From: Megascapheus bottae
Taxonomy: Eukaryota > Chordata > Mammalia > Rodentia > Geomyidae
DNA length: 64,000 nt
Direction: 5' to 3'
Assembly: GCA_024803745.1 (NCBI GenBank)
Contig: JANJXV010000025.1
Span: 22,579,110 to 22,643,109 of the forward strand
The position numbers and the translations under genes were made by a program. The notes below the pieces were generated by a model, which made no database searches, was not told where the DNA came from, and saw only the letters and a list, made by a program, of their open reading frames with translations. Positions within the stretch are counted from its first letter, which is position 1; each line of letters begins with the position of its first letter. Below are positions 9,847 through 22,300 of the stretch, one piece after another.

Positions 9847-12800
9847 GTGAGTATGACTATATGAAGAATCATTTATAGCAGGCAGGAAGGAAAGAACTGG
9901 TACTGTTAGCTGGTCAAGGCTGGTCACCCCTGCAGGAATTCCCTGAGGTGCTGACTCTGTCTTTGCTGCTGCTGAATACAGAGCTGGCTCAAGGGCAGAT
10001 TTGCAGGTTTTCTTTCTTTTGAACAAGTGTGAACTTCTTTTCCACACATACATATACTTTGTTCTTAATTTCAGCACTGTTGAACTTTTATGAGAAACCT
10101 ATGACTTTGTATTTTTAAAAAGGAAAGCTCATAGAAATGAATGGTTGTGGTATGCAGCTGTCTGTCTGGGCTAAATCTCTTAGGTTCCCCCCCCCCCCTT
10201 TTTTTTTTGGATGCTGATCATGGGGCTTGAACTCAGGACCTGGGCTCTGTCCCTGAGCTTTTTCCTTAAAGATAGCGTTCTGTTACTTGAGCCACAGTTC
10301 CACTTCTGGCTTTTTGGTGATTATTGGAGATAAGAGTCTCACGGACTTTCTTACCTGGGTTTGCTTTGAACCTCAATTCTCAGATCTCAGCCTCTGGAGT
10401 AGCTAGGATTATGTGTCTGGCTTGAAGCTGATTTTAGAGTAGATTTAAATAATCAGATTCTCAAATACCTAACTGAAATGCAAAGGAGAAGCTGGAGGAC
10501 TGATTCATCAAAATGGGCTTGTCTCCTCTGAGTTCTCTTTGTAGCTAATCTTTATTGTATTATTATATGGGGCAGGGCCTACTTCTTCCTTCTTTTTTGT
10601 GGTCTTAGGACACAATCAAGGTTTTCCTTAGGGGGTGGGAGAAAAGAGACCTGGTTTTGAAAGAGCTCCACACATCTTCAGCAGAAGCCAGTCAGTACTA
10701 CTCTAGATCCTGATAGAATGCTTGGCCAGGACCTCAGGCAACCATCTGGCCACTTTGCCAGTGAAGGAAGGGGAAGTATCAGGAGGAGCAATGGCTTGCT
10801 GAGATCAGCACAGTGGCTGAGAAGAGCCCAGAGCCCAGAGCGCCTCTGCTCCAACCCCCTCTCACTTTTTGTTTTGATTTCACCTCTGGGTTGCATAGGT
10901 GGCTGCACAAGCCATCATATTCTCATGAAATTTTTAATAAGACTATCTCATATGGTATTTAGCTTAAATTCTAGGAAACATCACTGAGCAGCAACTTGAG
11001 GATTGGAAAGCTCTCCTGTATGGGTTTTTCTGCACAGACTTGATGTCTTTTTTTTTTTTTTTTTGCTGCGTTGGGTTATATGTCATGGCTAGTGTAGCAG
11101 GTCCAGAGACATGGCAATGGGCTTCTGATACCTGTAGTCCTGAGGATTTGAGCTGGTGCTGTCAGTAGCCTTTGGAGAAGGAAAAAACCATTTTGATATG
11201 GGAGGTGCTATTCCCAGGAGCCTTCAGGATACTTTTTTTTTTTTTTTTTTTTTGCTAGTCTTGGGCTTGAGCCCAGGGCCTGAGCACTGTCCTTGGACTT
11301 TCTCAAGGCTAGAGCTCTACCACTTGAGCCTCAGCACCACTTCCGGCTTTTTTCTATGTATGTGGTACCAAGGAATCGAACCCCTGGTCTTCGTGCATGC
11401 TAGGCAAGCACTTTAACCACTAGGCCAAACTCCCAGCCCTACTTTTTTTTTTTTCTTTTAAGTTTTAGTGATATTTTTAAAGCTGACCTAAATGTGTGTA
11501 GGTTAGCCAACTTGAATTGTCTTGTGATTTTTTTTTCCTATCCTTTCTTTGTGAGGCCTTTTTCATCTACTTCTCTGGAGTTAGCACTGTAGGCTTCACT
11601 GAAATGTAGAAGAGTGGTGAGGCTCAAACCTGAGGAACCCAAAGAGCCAGGAAGGTGGAATGATAATCTTAAGACTTTAACAGTGCCAAAGTCTCTTCTC
11701 AGGAAAAGTAAGCTCCTGGCTTTAGCTGTGCATTGGTGCTCACCTGAGTAGGAGCTCTAGTGTGTGATCTCTTCCTTCTAGCAGTGGCTGGCTTTGCTAG
11801 TTGGTAATGAAAGTTTGCATTATACAGGTGCTGATGGCTGACGCCTGTAATCCTAGCTACTGCTCAGGAGGCTGAGGTCTGAGGTTCATGGTTCGAATTC
11901 AGCCCACGCAGAAAAGTCCCCATGAGACTCTTATATCCAAAAACCAGAAGTGGCATTGTGGCTTAGAGCTCTAGTCTTAAGTACAAAGATGCTCAGGGAC
12001 AGTGCCAAGGTCCTGAGTTCAAGCCCCACAACTGACAAAAAATAAACATACAATGCTCATGAGACTACTCAGCCTTGGTTTAACTTCATATGTCTTATCA
12101 CCTTCTTTCATTGCTGTTTCACTTTTACAGAAGAGCTTCTTAATAATTTTGCCCAGCAAGTAGGAGCCTGGAGATTCTGCCTGTACTTTCTCTCCAGCAC
12201 TAGGAATGACTATGTAATGATGTACAGTTTAACGGTTTTTGAGGTAAGTTGTCAGATAATTTTATACTCTTGCAAGTCCTTTGTAGGCAAGTTGCCACAT
12301 TAAATGTGTAGATGCCTGGCAAGCATTGGGAACTCAGGGTAGGTCTTCATCCTAGGTGCTGCCTCTGTTAGGTTAGATGCTATCCATCCTTGACTCTTAA
12401 TTCCAGAAAGAATAGCAGGTGGGATGGTTGAGTCTGTGGTTAAGTAATCAACTTGGGTGATGACAGATGCCTTTTCCTCCATGTTACCATTTAAAAGGGA
12501 AAGATAACTAAAGAAAAAAAAATGTTTTGGGAGAAGGAGTGGTACCTGCAATAATACCTCATCCTCAAATGTTTGTTAACACTGTTTTCACTCTAAGGTG
12601 TAAGCACTTCTAGTAGTTTAATTAGGTCACTTTCCCCATGTCTTCTGGGGTGTTTCTGGAGTTTGAACTCAGCCTAATGCTTGCTGGGCAGCACTTAGGC
12701 TACTCCATGAACCCTTGGTCAAGTTTAGCTGTTTTTCAGATAAGGTTTTCTGTCCTTTGTCTGGAGCTGGCTTTGAACTATGATTCTCCTTCCTATGCTT

Positions 12801-12973
12801 CCTATGCATCTGAGATTATAGGTGTGTGCTACCTTGTCTGGCTCGTTTGAGGAGGTAGAAATCTTGCTTTTTTGCTTGAGCTGGCCTGCAACTGTGATTC
12901 TCCCTCCTCCTCATCCTCTACCTGTTGGGATTATAGGCCTGTTACACCATACTTGACCCTAGTGTGCGTGCGT

Positions 12974-13006
<33 letters not shown>

Positions 13007-14698
13007 AGTGTGTGACAGAGACAGAGACAGAGCTAGAGCCAGACAGTCTAGCAAGACCTAGTCTTACATCAGTTGCCTCAGTCCCGCAAGCTTACTAGCC
13101 AAGTACTTTTTTTTGCCACTGCCGTGGGAGTAAAAAAGGTTTTTCTTATAGGTGGTTAATTTAAAAGATACTTGTTTGTTTTACAGAATCTGATCAATAA
13201 AATGTGGCTCGGGGTCCCATCTCAGGATAAGATGGAAATCCGTGGCTGTCTGCCCAAACTCCTTTTGGCTCACCACAAAACCTTACCTTACTTTATCCGG
13301 AATAAACTTTGCAAAGTTATTGTTGATATTGGACGTCAAGATTGGCCCATGTTCTACCATGACTTTTTTACTAACATTTTACAGGTAAGGATCTCCCTGA
13401 GGAAACTTTATCTTGTAAACTATAGAAATGATTACTTCTGAGTCTTGAGCAGGTTTTGGACCTGCCATAGCAATGTTATGGCAGGGTAGATGGCAAGTTG
13501 TGCTCTGCAATGCAGGAGGGTGAGGAAACCCCACTTCTTTGTTAGCTTCTTACTTAGTTCCATTCAGCAAGTCTTTGTAAACCTGTTTAATGCTGCACCA
13601 GTGCTTTTGTAAGGATGGAGGGCTTCAGTAGTTTGAGAATTTGGTCAGAAAGTAGCTCTAAAACAGTAATTAGCCAGTGCCAGGAGACTTAACTGCTGTG
13701 GTAGTATAGGCAGAGTATAGCACTTAGGGACATTAGTGGAGATTGGTTTTGCTTGGTCCCTGGACTTTCCTCTTTATCCTTGTTCAGAAATGATGCTTCC
13801 TTGGTCTGTGATGGGAAGGATGTTTTTCAGGGAAACATCCTTTCCTGAAGCAAAGAAATCCTTCACTTTTGAAGTATGACCTATGAAGCTGAGTACCTAT
13901 GGCTCCAACCTGTGACTCACACCTGTAATTCTAGCTGTTCAGGAGGCTGAGATCTAGAGAATCATGGTTCGAAGCCAGCCTGCAAGTCCATGAGACTGCA
14001 TTCCAAAAAAAATCCACAATAAGGTGAATTGGAAGTATGTCTCAAGTGGTAGAGTGCTTTTTTTTTTTTTTTTTGGTCAGTTGTGGGGCTTGAACTCAGG
14101 GCCTGGCACTGTCCCTGAGCCTCTTTGTACTCAGGCTAGCTTTCTAACACTTGAGCCACAATTCCACTTCGAGTTTTTTGAGAGGTTGATTAGAGATAAG
14201 AGTCTCATGGGAACTTTTCTGCGTAGGTTGGCTTTGAACCACAACCCTTACTCATCAGATCTCAGACTTTTGAGTAGCTAGGATTATAGGTGTGAGCCAC
14301 CGGTACCAGCTTTTATTTTTTGTTGGTTATGGGACTTAAACTTCTGGGTCTGAGTGCTGTCCCTGCCATTTCTGGTTTTCTGGTAGTTAATTGGAGATAA
14401 GAGTCTCATGGACTTCAGTGCCGAGGCTACTTTGAACCATGATTCCATGATTCTCAGATCTCAGCCTCCTGAGTAGCTAGGATTATAGGTGTGAGCCACC
14501 TGCCGGCTGAACTTTCTTAAAGCATGAAGTTTAGAAATGTAAACCTGAGAATTATAAAGTTGACTTTAACAACTTGAATGTTGAAAAGATAATACAAATG
14601 CATATGTACATATCTTAATCAGTAATACACATTCCTAATGTATATGGTCTGTCTTTTACAGAAATGCTATATAGTAAGAGCCTGTTTGTGTTTGTGCA

Positions 14699-14746
<48 letters not shown>

Positions 14747-17303
14747 TGTGTGTGCGTGCGTGTGTGTGCGTGCGTGTGTGTGCGTGCGTGTTGTAAGTAA
14801 AACTTGATTACCAGGCAAAATAATCTGCTAACTAGGCAAAACGCTGCTGGGAATCTGGACTAAAGTAGCAGTTGTCATGTTAGATACAAAAGTGCATTGT
14901 TTTCTTTGTTTAAGTTAATACATTAAAATTTATTATTTTTTGGTGGTACTGGAGTTTGAACTCAAGGCTAACATTTGATCCATGTTTCCAGCCCTAAAAT
15001 TTGTTCTCAGAGTAAGGTGAGATTATGTTTCTCTGAGTGGTTAGAAAAGTCCTGTTTCTGGTATTGACTATTGCAGCCTGTTCCTGTAAGGTTAAACATA
15101 CAGAGATTCTTCACAGGTTTAATGCTGCTGACTCCTCTCTGTACCTTATCAGTCTGACACTGCTTAGAACCTTTTCTTTCCTGGCAGTTGATTCAAACCC
15201 CTCTGACGACCCCCCTTGGGCTGATCATGCTGAAGACCACCTCAGAAGAACTAGCCTGTCCCCGTGAGGACCTCAGTGTGGCTCGCAAGGAGGAGCTGCG
15301 GAAACTGCTGCTGGACCAGGTGCAGACTGTGCTCGGCCTCCTCACAGGTGAGCAGCTTGGTGTGTTTAGAGCTCACACAGGCCCCTGGGCTATTGCCAAG
15401 TCCAAGTGTAAAATGGAAGTTTGGTTCTCTCTTCCCTGTACCTGTAGCCTACTGTCTAGCGAACAGTTGACCTTCAAAGTAAAGTTGTAAGTCAATTTCC
15501 TTGTAGTCCTTTCTTACCTAGTTCTGCCTGTAACTATGACTGGTTATGATTAACATGCTTGTACCAGAATCTAAGTAGGTGCATGGTAAGCCTTTTATTT
15601 TATTTTATTTTTTTATCAGTCGTGGGACTCTGGGATTGGGTGGTGTCTCTGAGCTCTTCAGATCAAGGCTCTACCCCTTGAGCCATAGTGCCACTTCTGG
15701 TTTTCTGGTAGTTAATTGGCGATAAGAGTCTTGCAGACTTTGGTGCCCAGGCTGGCTTTGAACTTCAATCCTCAGATCTCAGCTTCCTGAGTATCTAGGA
15801 TTATAGGCGTGAGCCACAGGCACCCAGCTAAGCTCTTTATTTAAGATCATTTGAATTTAAGGACAGAAGAAGTTGGAGGAATAGCAAGATGTAAAACAAG
15901 GGGTGGAGGCATGGTTCAGATGGTAGAGCACTAGTCCATGTTGTTAACTTCTGTGTCCTACTCATATGCCATCAACTTTAGAATTCATTCATTTTTTATG
16001 TTGATATACTAAAGCTTGAAATCAGGGCCTGAGCTCTCTCCCTTAACTTTTATCACTCAAGGCTAGTGGTTTTACCAAACAACTGACAAAAAAAGGGAAG
16101 AAAAGCAGTTTATGAATACAACATGTCTTGATCAACATTCTTACCTATGCTTTCCAACCTACCCTGACTTTGAACCTTGATTCTCAGATCTCAACCTCCT
16201 GAGTAGCTAAGATTACAGCTATGAGCCACCAACAGCTCGCTAAATTTACACTTTAAAACATAACAAGGTTATGTAGCTCTATGAAACTATGTAAATCTAG
16301 AGCATTTGCATCACCCCAGAAAGAAACTCGGTTAGAGGGCATTTCCTGTTCTCCTCTTCCCTTAGTTCCTGACAGTCACCAGCTAGAGTATATGTCTAGA
16401 TTTGCCTCAGCAGAAAATGGAATCATACTTGCCATTCATGTGTGGCATGTTTCCTGGGCAGGCAGAGCTGAACAGGAGGCAGATATTGTAGAGGAGATGG
16501 GAAGCGTAGGAACAAACAGCAGGAAGTCAGAGGAAAAAGTCAGGTTGGGGGAAGAATGCAGGGTAGAGATTGAGAAAGAAGGTCTTGTGTTGAAGGCACA
16601 GTGGATTGTTCATTTGGCAAGTTGAAGCCTTGGGTGTGGGGTAGATTGAAGGCTGAGATAGGTGAGGTTAGGTTCTACAATGTGGGATGTTGCCGCTTAC
16701 CTGGTGAGGTCTGTGGTCTGTGGGCCAAGTGATGAGCTCCAGGGAGCAGCTGCGGTGCAGGTCTGTGAGTGCATGCCTTTTAGGTGACAGGAGAGCTGGA
16801 CCACAATCAGAATGAGTTTGAGCCTAGAGATAGTGAGAGTTGGGGAGACTTGAAGATGCTTGTTTGAAACATGGCAGGAGTTGCTCCAGCAGAGATGGTG
16901 AGGGAGAGTCTATCACAGGACCTGGGGAAGGCAGCATTTAAGTGCTGAATGGTAAAGGGTGTGGTAGTGAAAAGAAGCAGTGGTGCTCCAGAAACCAGAG
17001 CAGATCTAGGAAAGAATGGCAACATAGGGTCAGAGAGAAGTATAGGCATAATCTAGAGTGTGTGGAGTGCCATGTTACGTCAAGGAGGTTAAGGGTTCAG
17101 TGGACACTAGGTGACTGGTGAAGATTAGTATTAGAAGAGTAGTGGGGAGAAGCCACATGACAAAGTACCTCAGGGTGATGCAGTCCTGAATTGGACAGGA
17201 CTTTGAAAGATAACTGAGAGTGAAGCAGTGAGCAAGCTGATAGCTAGAGAGGGACAGTACAGTTGAGGAGGGACGATTAAATACTGACCTTTGATCAAAG
17301 GTA

Positions 17304-17344
<41 letters not shown>

Positions 17345-19277
17345 CAGTGACAGTATTTCAGTTTGCACTCAGAGCCTTAAATGCTCACTCAGTTTATTGC
17401 TCATGGACAGCATTCTGTCATGTGTGTCCAGTCTGGCATTTTTCTGGCTAATTGAAGCTATAGTCCTTTAGACTTTCTGTCTGGGCTGCCTTTGAACATC
17501 AACACTCAGATCTTACCCTTCCAAGTAGCCAGGATTCAGTTGTGAGCCACTGGAACCTGGCTTAATAAATCATTCTAAAATTTGATTCTTATGTACTTCT
17601 TACATGCTAGACTTTATATTTCACTAAACTCAATTTCTCCTTTCTTGGTAGGTATCTTGGAGACTGTTTGGGACAAACACAGTGTTACTGCTGCCACCCC
17701 ACCACCATCCCCAACTTCAGGAGAAAGTGGTATGGTCTGTTGCCACCTGTGGCATTTCTGATTAAGTGCAGTTGGGGGTTTCAGTGGGGCTTAACAAGTT
17801 TTATCTACATGGTACAGATATTGCCTTCATGTTAGTCCATTTTGGCCCTTCGTCCATGTTTTCTGAATAATTAGCTTTCTGAGCCAGAGAGAGTGTGTGT
17901 GTAGGGTTTACACTCAAGGCCTCAAACTTGCTAGTCAAATGTTCTTTTACTTGAGCCATTTCCCCAGCTGTTTTTGTCTTATTTTTCCAACTGGGTCTTG
18001 GAACCAGGATTGGCTTATTGATTGACATGAGATCTCTTTTTTTTTTTTCCAGTCCTGGGACTTGAACTCAGGGCCTGAGCACTGTCCTTGGGCTTTCTCA
18101 AGGTTAGCACTTGAGCCACAGTACCACTTGTAGCTTTTTTTCTGTGCATGTGGTACCAGGGAATCAAACCCAGACCTTCATGCATGCTAGGCCAGCACTC
18201 TACCACTAAGGCCATGTTCCCTACCCCAGGTCGCACTTCTTTTTAGGCTTAAATATCCTCAGGATTTATTTCATCTTCCTTAATAGTTAGAATTACAAAA
18301 TGTGTACCACTACTTCTTATTTTCTTCTCTATTCATTATGATGGTGGTACCTTTGATTTTGTATCATTTCTCTTTTATTTTATTATTATTATTTTTTTTG
18401 CCAGTCCTGGGCTTGAGCTCAGGGCCTGAGCACTGTCCTTGGACTTTCTCAAGGCTAGAGCTCTACCACTTGAGCCTCAGTACCACTTCCAGCTTTTTTC
18501 TATGTATGTGGTACCGAGGAACCAAACCCTGGTCTTCGTGCATGCTAGGCAAGCACAAGGCTTGCCAAACTCCTGACCCTCATTTCTCTTTTAATTTATT
18601 GCTGTCCCTTCTAGTTTGTGGCCTCTTTAATTTTTTTTTTCCTCAAACTTTGTGGCTATGCTCCTTATAATGAAGTTGGCATAAGCTGGGGCTTGACAGG
18701 TCTTTTTGCTACTCTGCAGGGTTACAATGGCAGTGACCTGAAGGATAGGGCATTAGGTTGAAGAAAACCTTCTTCCCCACTGGAATGTGGCGAGAGCCAT
18801 ATTGTTCAGGACACATGGGAGACTACTCTGTCAGCATTGAATTTGCATTGTAATGTAAACAAGAGAGAGTATTATCAGCTGTCATGGATTCAAGGAAAGA
18901 TGACATTGTGACTGAGTAGGAATTTTTAGTTTCTAAATGCTTCTGTTTACATCTGTTTTCACAGATGCTTTTAAGTAGAGGACATCCTGTGAATTGGCAC
19001 AAATTTCTACCTCTTTGCTAAAGGCTGATGTGACTAATGAAAAATAATTGCCACATCTTTCTCTTCTTCTACCCCAAGGAAATAGGCTGTTGCAATCAGA
19101 CATCCTTAAGCCCAAACTGTCTCGTGTACCCTGTCATAAATATGTGGAAGTTGAAATTCTTTCAGTTACTATAAAATAGAAAATATGTCATGAGTTCTGA
19201 GGGCTGCTCGCAGTACCCAAATAATAATACCAGGTTCCATTTATCTATCTATCTATGTATCTATGTATCTATCTATC

Positions 19278-19328
<51 letters not shown>

Positions 19329-19329
19329 T

Positions 19330-19374
<45 letters not shown>

Positions 19375-22300
19375 TTTTTTGTAGCGCCAGTGCAGGGTCC
19401 TGAGTGTTGTCCTTGGGCTTTTGTGCTCAAGGCTAACATTCTACCGCCTAGGCCTAGGCCACTGCTCCACTTCTAGCTTTTTTGGTAGTTAGTTGAAGAT
19501 AAGAATCTCATGAACTTTCTTGCCCCATCTGGCTTTGAACCATAATCCTCAGATCATAGCTTCCAAGTAGCCAAGATTACAGGTGTCTGGCCCTAATCAT
19601 CATTCCTTTTTTTTTTTTTTTTTTTTGCCAGTCCTGGGGCTTCAACTCAGGACCTGGGCACTGTCCCTGAACCTCTCTGTGCCCAAGCATTCTATCATTT
19701 GAACCACAGCACCACTTCCAGCTTTTTCTGTGTATGTGGTACCGAGGAATAGAACCCAGGGCTTCATGCATGCTAGGCAAGCACTCTACTACTACGATAT
19801 ACTCCTGGCCCCCAAATCATTCTTTTTTTTTTTTTGGTGAGTCAGTCATGGGACTTGAACTCTGGGTATGGACTCTGTCCCTGAGCTCTTAAACTCAAGG
19901 CTACTACCCTACCCCTTGAGCCACAGTGCCACTTCTGGTTTCTGGTGACTAATTGGAGATAAGAGTCTCATAGACTTGTGGACTTTTGTGCCTAGGCTGG
20001 CTTTGAACCTCAATCCTCAGATCTCAGCCTCCTGAGTAGGTAGGATTACAGGCATGAGCCATCATGCCTGGATCAAAAGCTATATTTTTTAGTTGACCTC
20101 ATCAGGTATGTTCTTAGCTACTTTATTTTCCTTGGCATCAATTGGGGAATATCAGATCATACACACAAAAAAATAAGCTTTTTTTTTGCTTTTAAATATC
20201 TGATGTCCACTCAGTGAGTAATGCTTACATATTATTACAATTTTTTTTCTTCATTTTGGCTGGTTCTGGGATTGAGCTCAGAGTCTGAGGGCTGTCTCTG
20301 CTTGTTTTATTAGACTAGCACTCTACCACTTGAGCCACAGCACTGCTTCTGGCTTTTTCTGAGTAGTTTATTGGAGATAAGTGTCTCACAGACTTTCCTG
20401 CCTTTGACTGGCTAGTTTCAAACCATAATCCTTAAATCTTAGCATCCTTTGTAGGTAGGATTACAGGCATGAGCCACCATTGCCCAGCTACAGTTTTCTT
20501 TTCTTAAGTCTTGAATTTTGGGTTTTGAAAAAAAGTGAAATAAATTAAGGCTTTGGGAAGGGGGGAGGGAGCCGGGAGCCTAGTGAGGTAAATAAGTTCA
20601 TAAGCTAAATATGCTTCCTCTTTCAAAAATAGAAACTGTATGCTCATTGGTTACATTTTTCTGTTTTTGGTAATTGTAAGCAAAGTCATCAGATCTTGCC
20701 CCATTGTGTGGACAGTGCTGGTGACCTAATCAGCATACATTCTGTGGCCTTTGCTCAGTTGTCTTACAGCACAGTCAAGTTAAGTTTGCAGAAAAAGTTC
20801 TTGACCTCACAAGTGTAGTTTTGTAGAGGAAATTCATTCTGAGAAAGTACAAGTTTCAGTGAATAAACCAAACTAGTTCCGTAGTTATGGTCTCCTCACT
20901 TTCTTTTTAAGCTTACAGTTAATTATAGTGGTGTATGTGGGGATTTCATTGGTATGTTCACTTATGTTTACAATGTATTCCATTCACTTATCTGTTTTTC
21001 CCTCTTCTCAAAGCAGTTTTAAATGGAATAATTTCATTGTTTCATTTTCAGAGTCACTAATAGTCTATCTCCAGAGTATTCAGCTTCCTTCATCTATTCC
21101 CTTCTAAGAAGAAAGATCAGGGACTGCTCCTTGCATCATCTGTAACACACACATTTGATGTGGGAACAATTTGAAGAGGTGGGGTACAGTGGGTATGCAG
21201 TATTTCTCAGAATAGTTCCTCAGATTGTTGCTTCATCTTCTAACCCCACGCAGTGAGGAACACTCACATCATTGCACTGAAGTCTTCCTGCAAAGGGCAA
21301 GTACCTGCCAGCAACTGCCAGAGCCCTCATCGCCAGAGGGAGAGAGCAGATATAGGAACCCAACACCCACTCAGGAGCACATGTTTTCTCTACTAACCTG
21401 GTCACTGTCACCACTTCTGATCAAGTCCTTCTCCAGGCTTTGTGTACCAGCCTTACCCCTTAATGGATATATGATATGACCTTGAATGAGTCCTTTCACC
21501 CTCTGACCTTGATGTTGCTAGCTTTAAGAGAATAGCCACTAGGGAAGGTGTGAACAGAGCACCTTGTTCTGGCTGCTGCTCTTTGTCACTCAGGTACAGC
21601 TTCTGTCTCTTGGTCTCCTCTTAGTCTGTACTTTCTGCTTGGTCACTTGGGGGAAAAAAGTATACAAAATGAAATGAGTTTGGTGTTGCAGTTCTGAGTT
21701 AGCTTTGATTATTGTTTTACATTAAAAATGAAGAGACTGTATTGGTGTGCAGTTTCCAGGGTAGGTTTGCACACACACTGATGAAGTTTGTAGAAGCTTG
21801 AGTTGAGAATAATTCACATCTTTCTACTTTCCCAAACTCTGCCCAAGTATGTATCTTTGTGCATTTGCACATCTTTTCGTGGATCCATTATAACCTATAG
21901 AAAGACTCTCAGAGGATCAGTATACTGCCTGTGATCTCATTTCCTTCTCCCAAGAGTTCCTGGGAGGTAGTTTCCTCTCATTTTGCTAAGTTAAGCTATG
22001 GGTGGACCATTGGTTGTCAGTTGGGGTGCTGTGCTCTGTAGTGTAATGTCTGGAGGGAGGTTGTGGTTAGCACAGCTTCTGTCCTGCAGCTACTAGAGGC
22101 TGGGAGGCTGCTACTCTACAGTATAAAGCATACCAAGGCTTTTGACAGTGCTGAGGTTGAGAAACGCTGATGCAGAAAACATGAAATTTTAGTAGTTGAA
22201 AGAAAAAAGCCAAAAGGAAGAGTGATAGGATTTTTTTTTTTTTTTTGGCTTGTCCTGGGGCTTGAACTCAGGGCCTGAGTGCTATTGTTGGGCTTTCTCA

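Noticed and set aside
11156..11416. Recurring peptide with GPEHCPWTFSRLELYHLS seen at many places
   Set aside because: It is the translation of the antisense IDL-Geo SINE in one open frame, not a gene family; it matters only for the exonization idea.
14700..14791. Possible Z-DNA or origin element at the TG/CG run
   Set aside because: Ordinary microsatellite; nothing else here supports a functional role.
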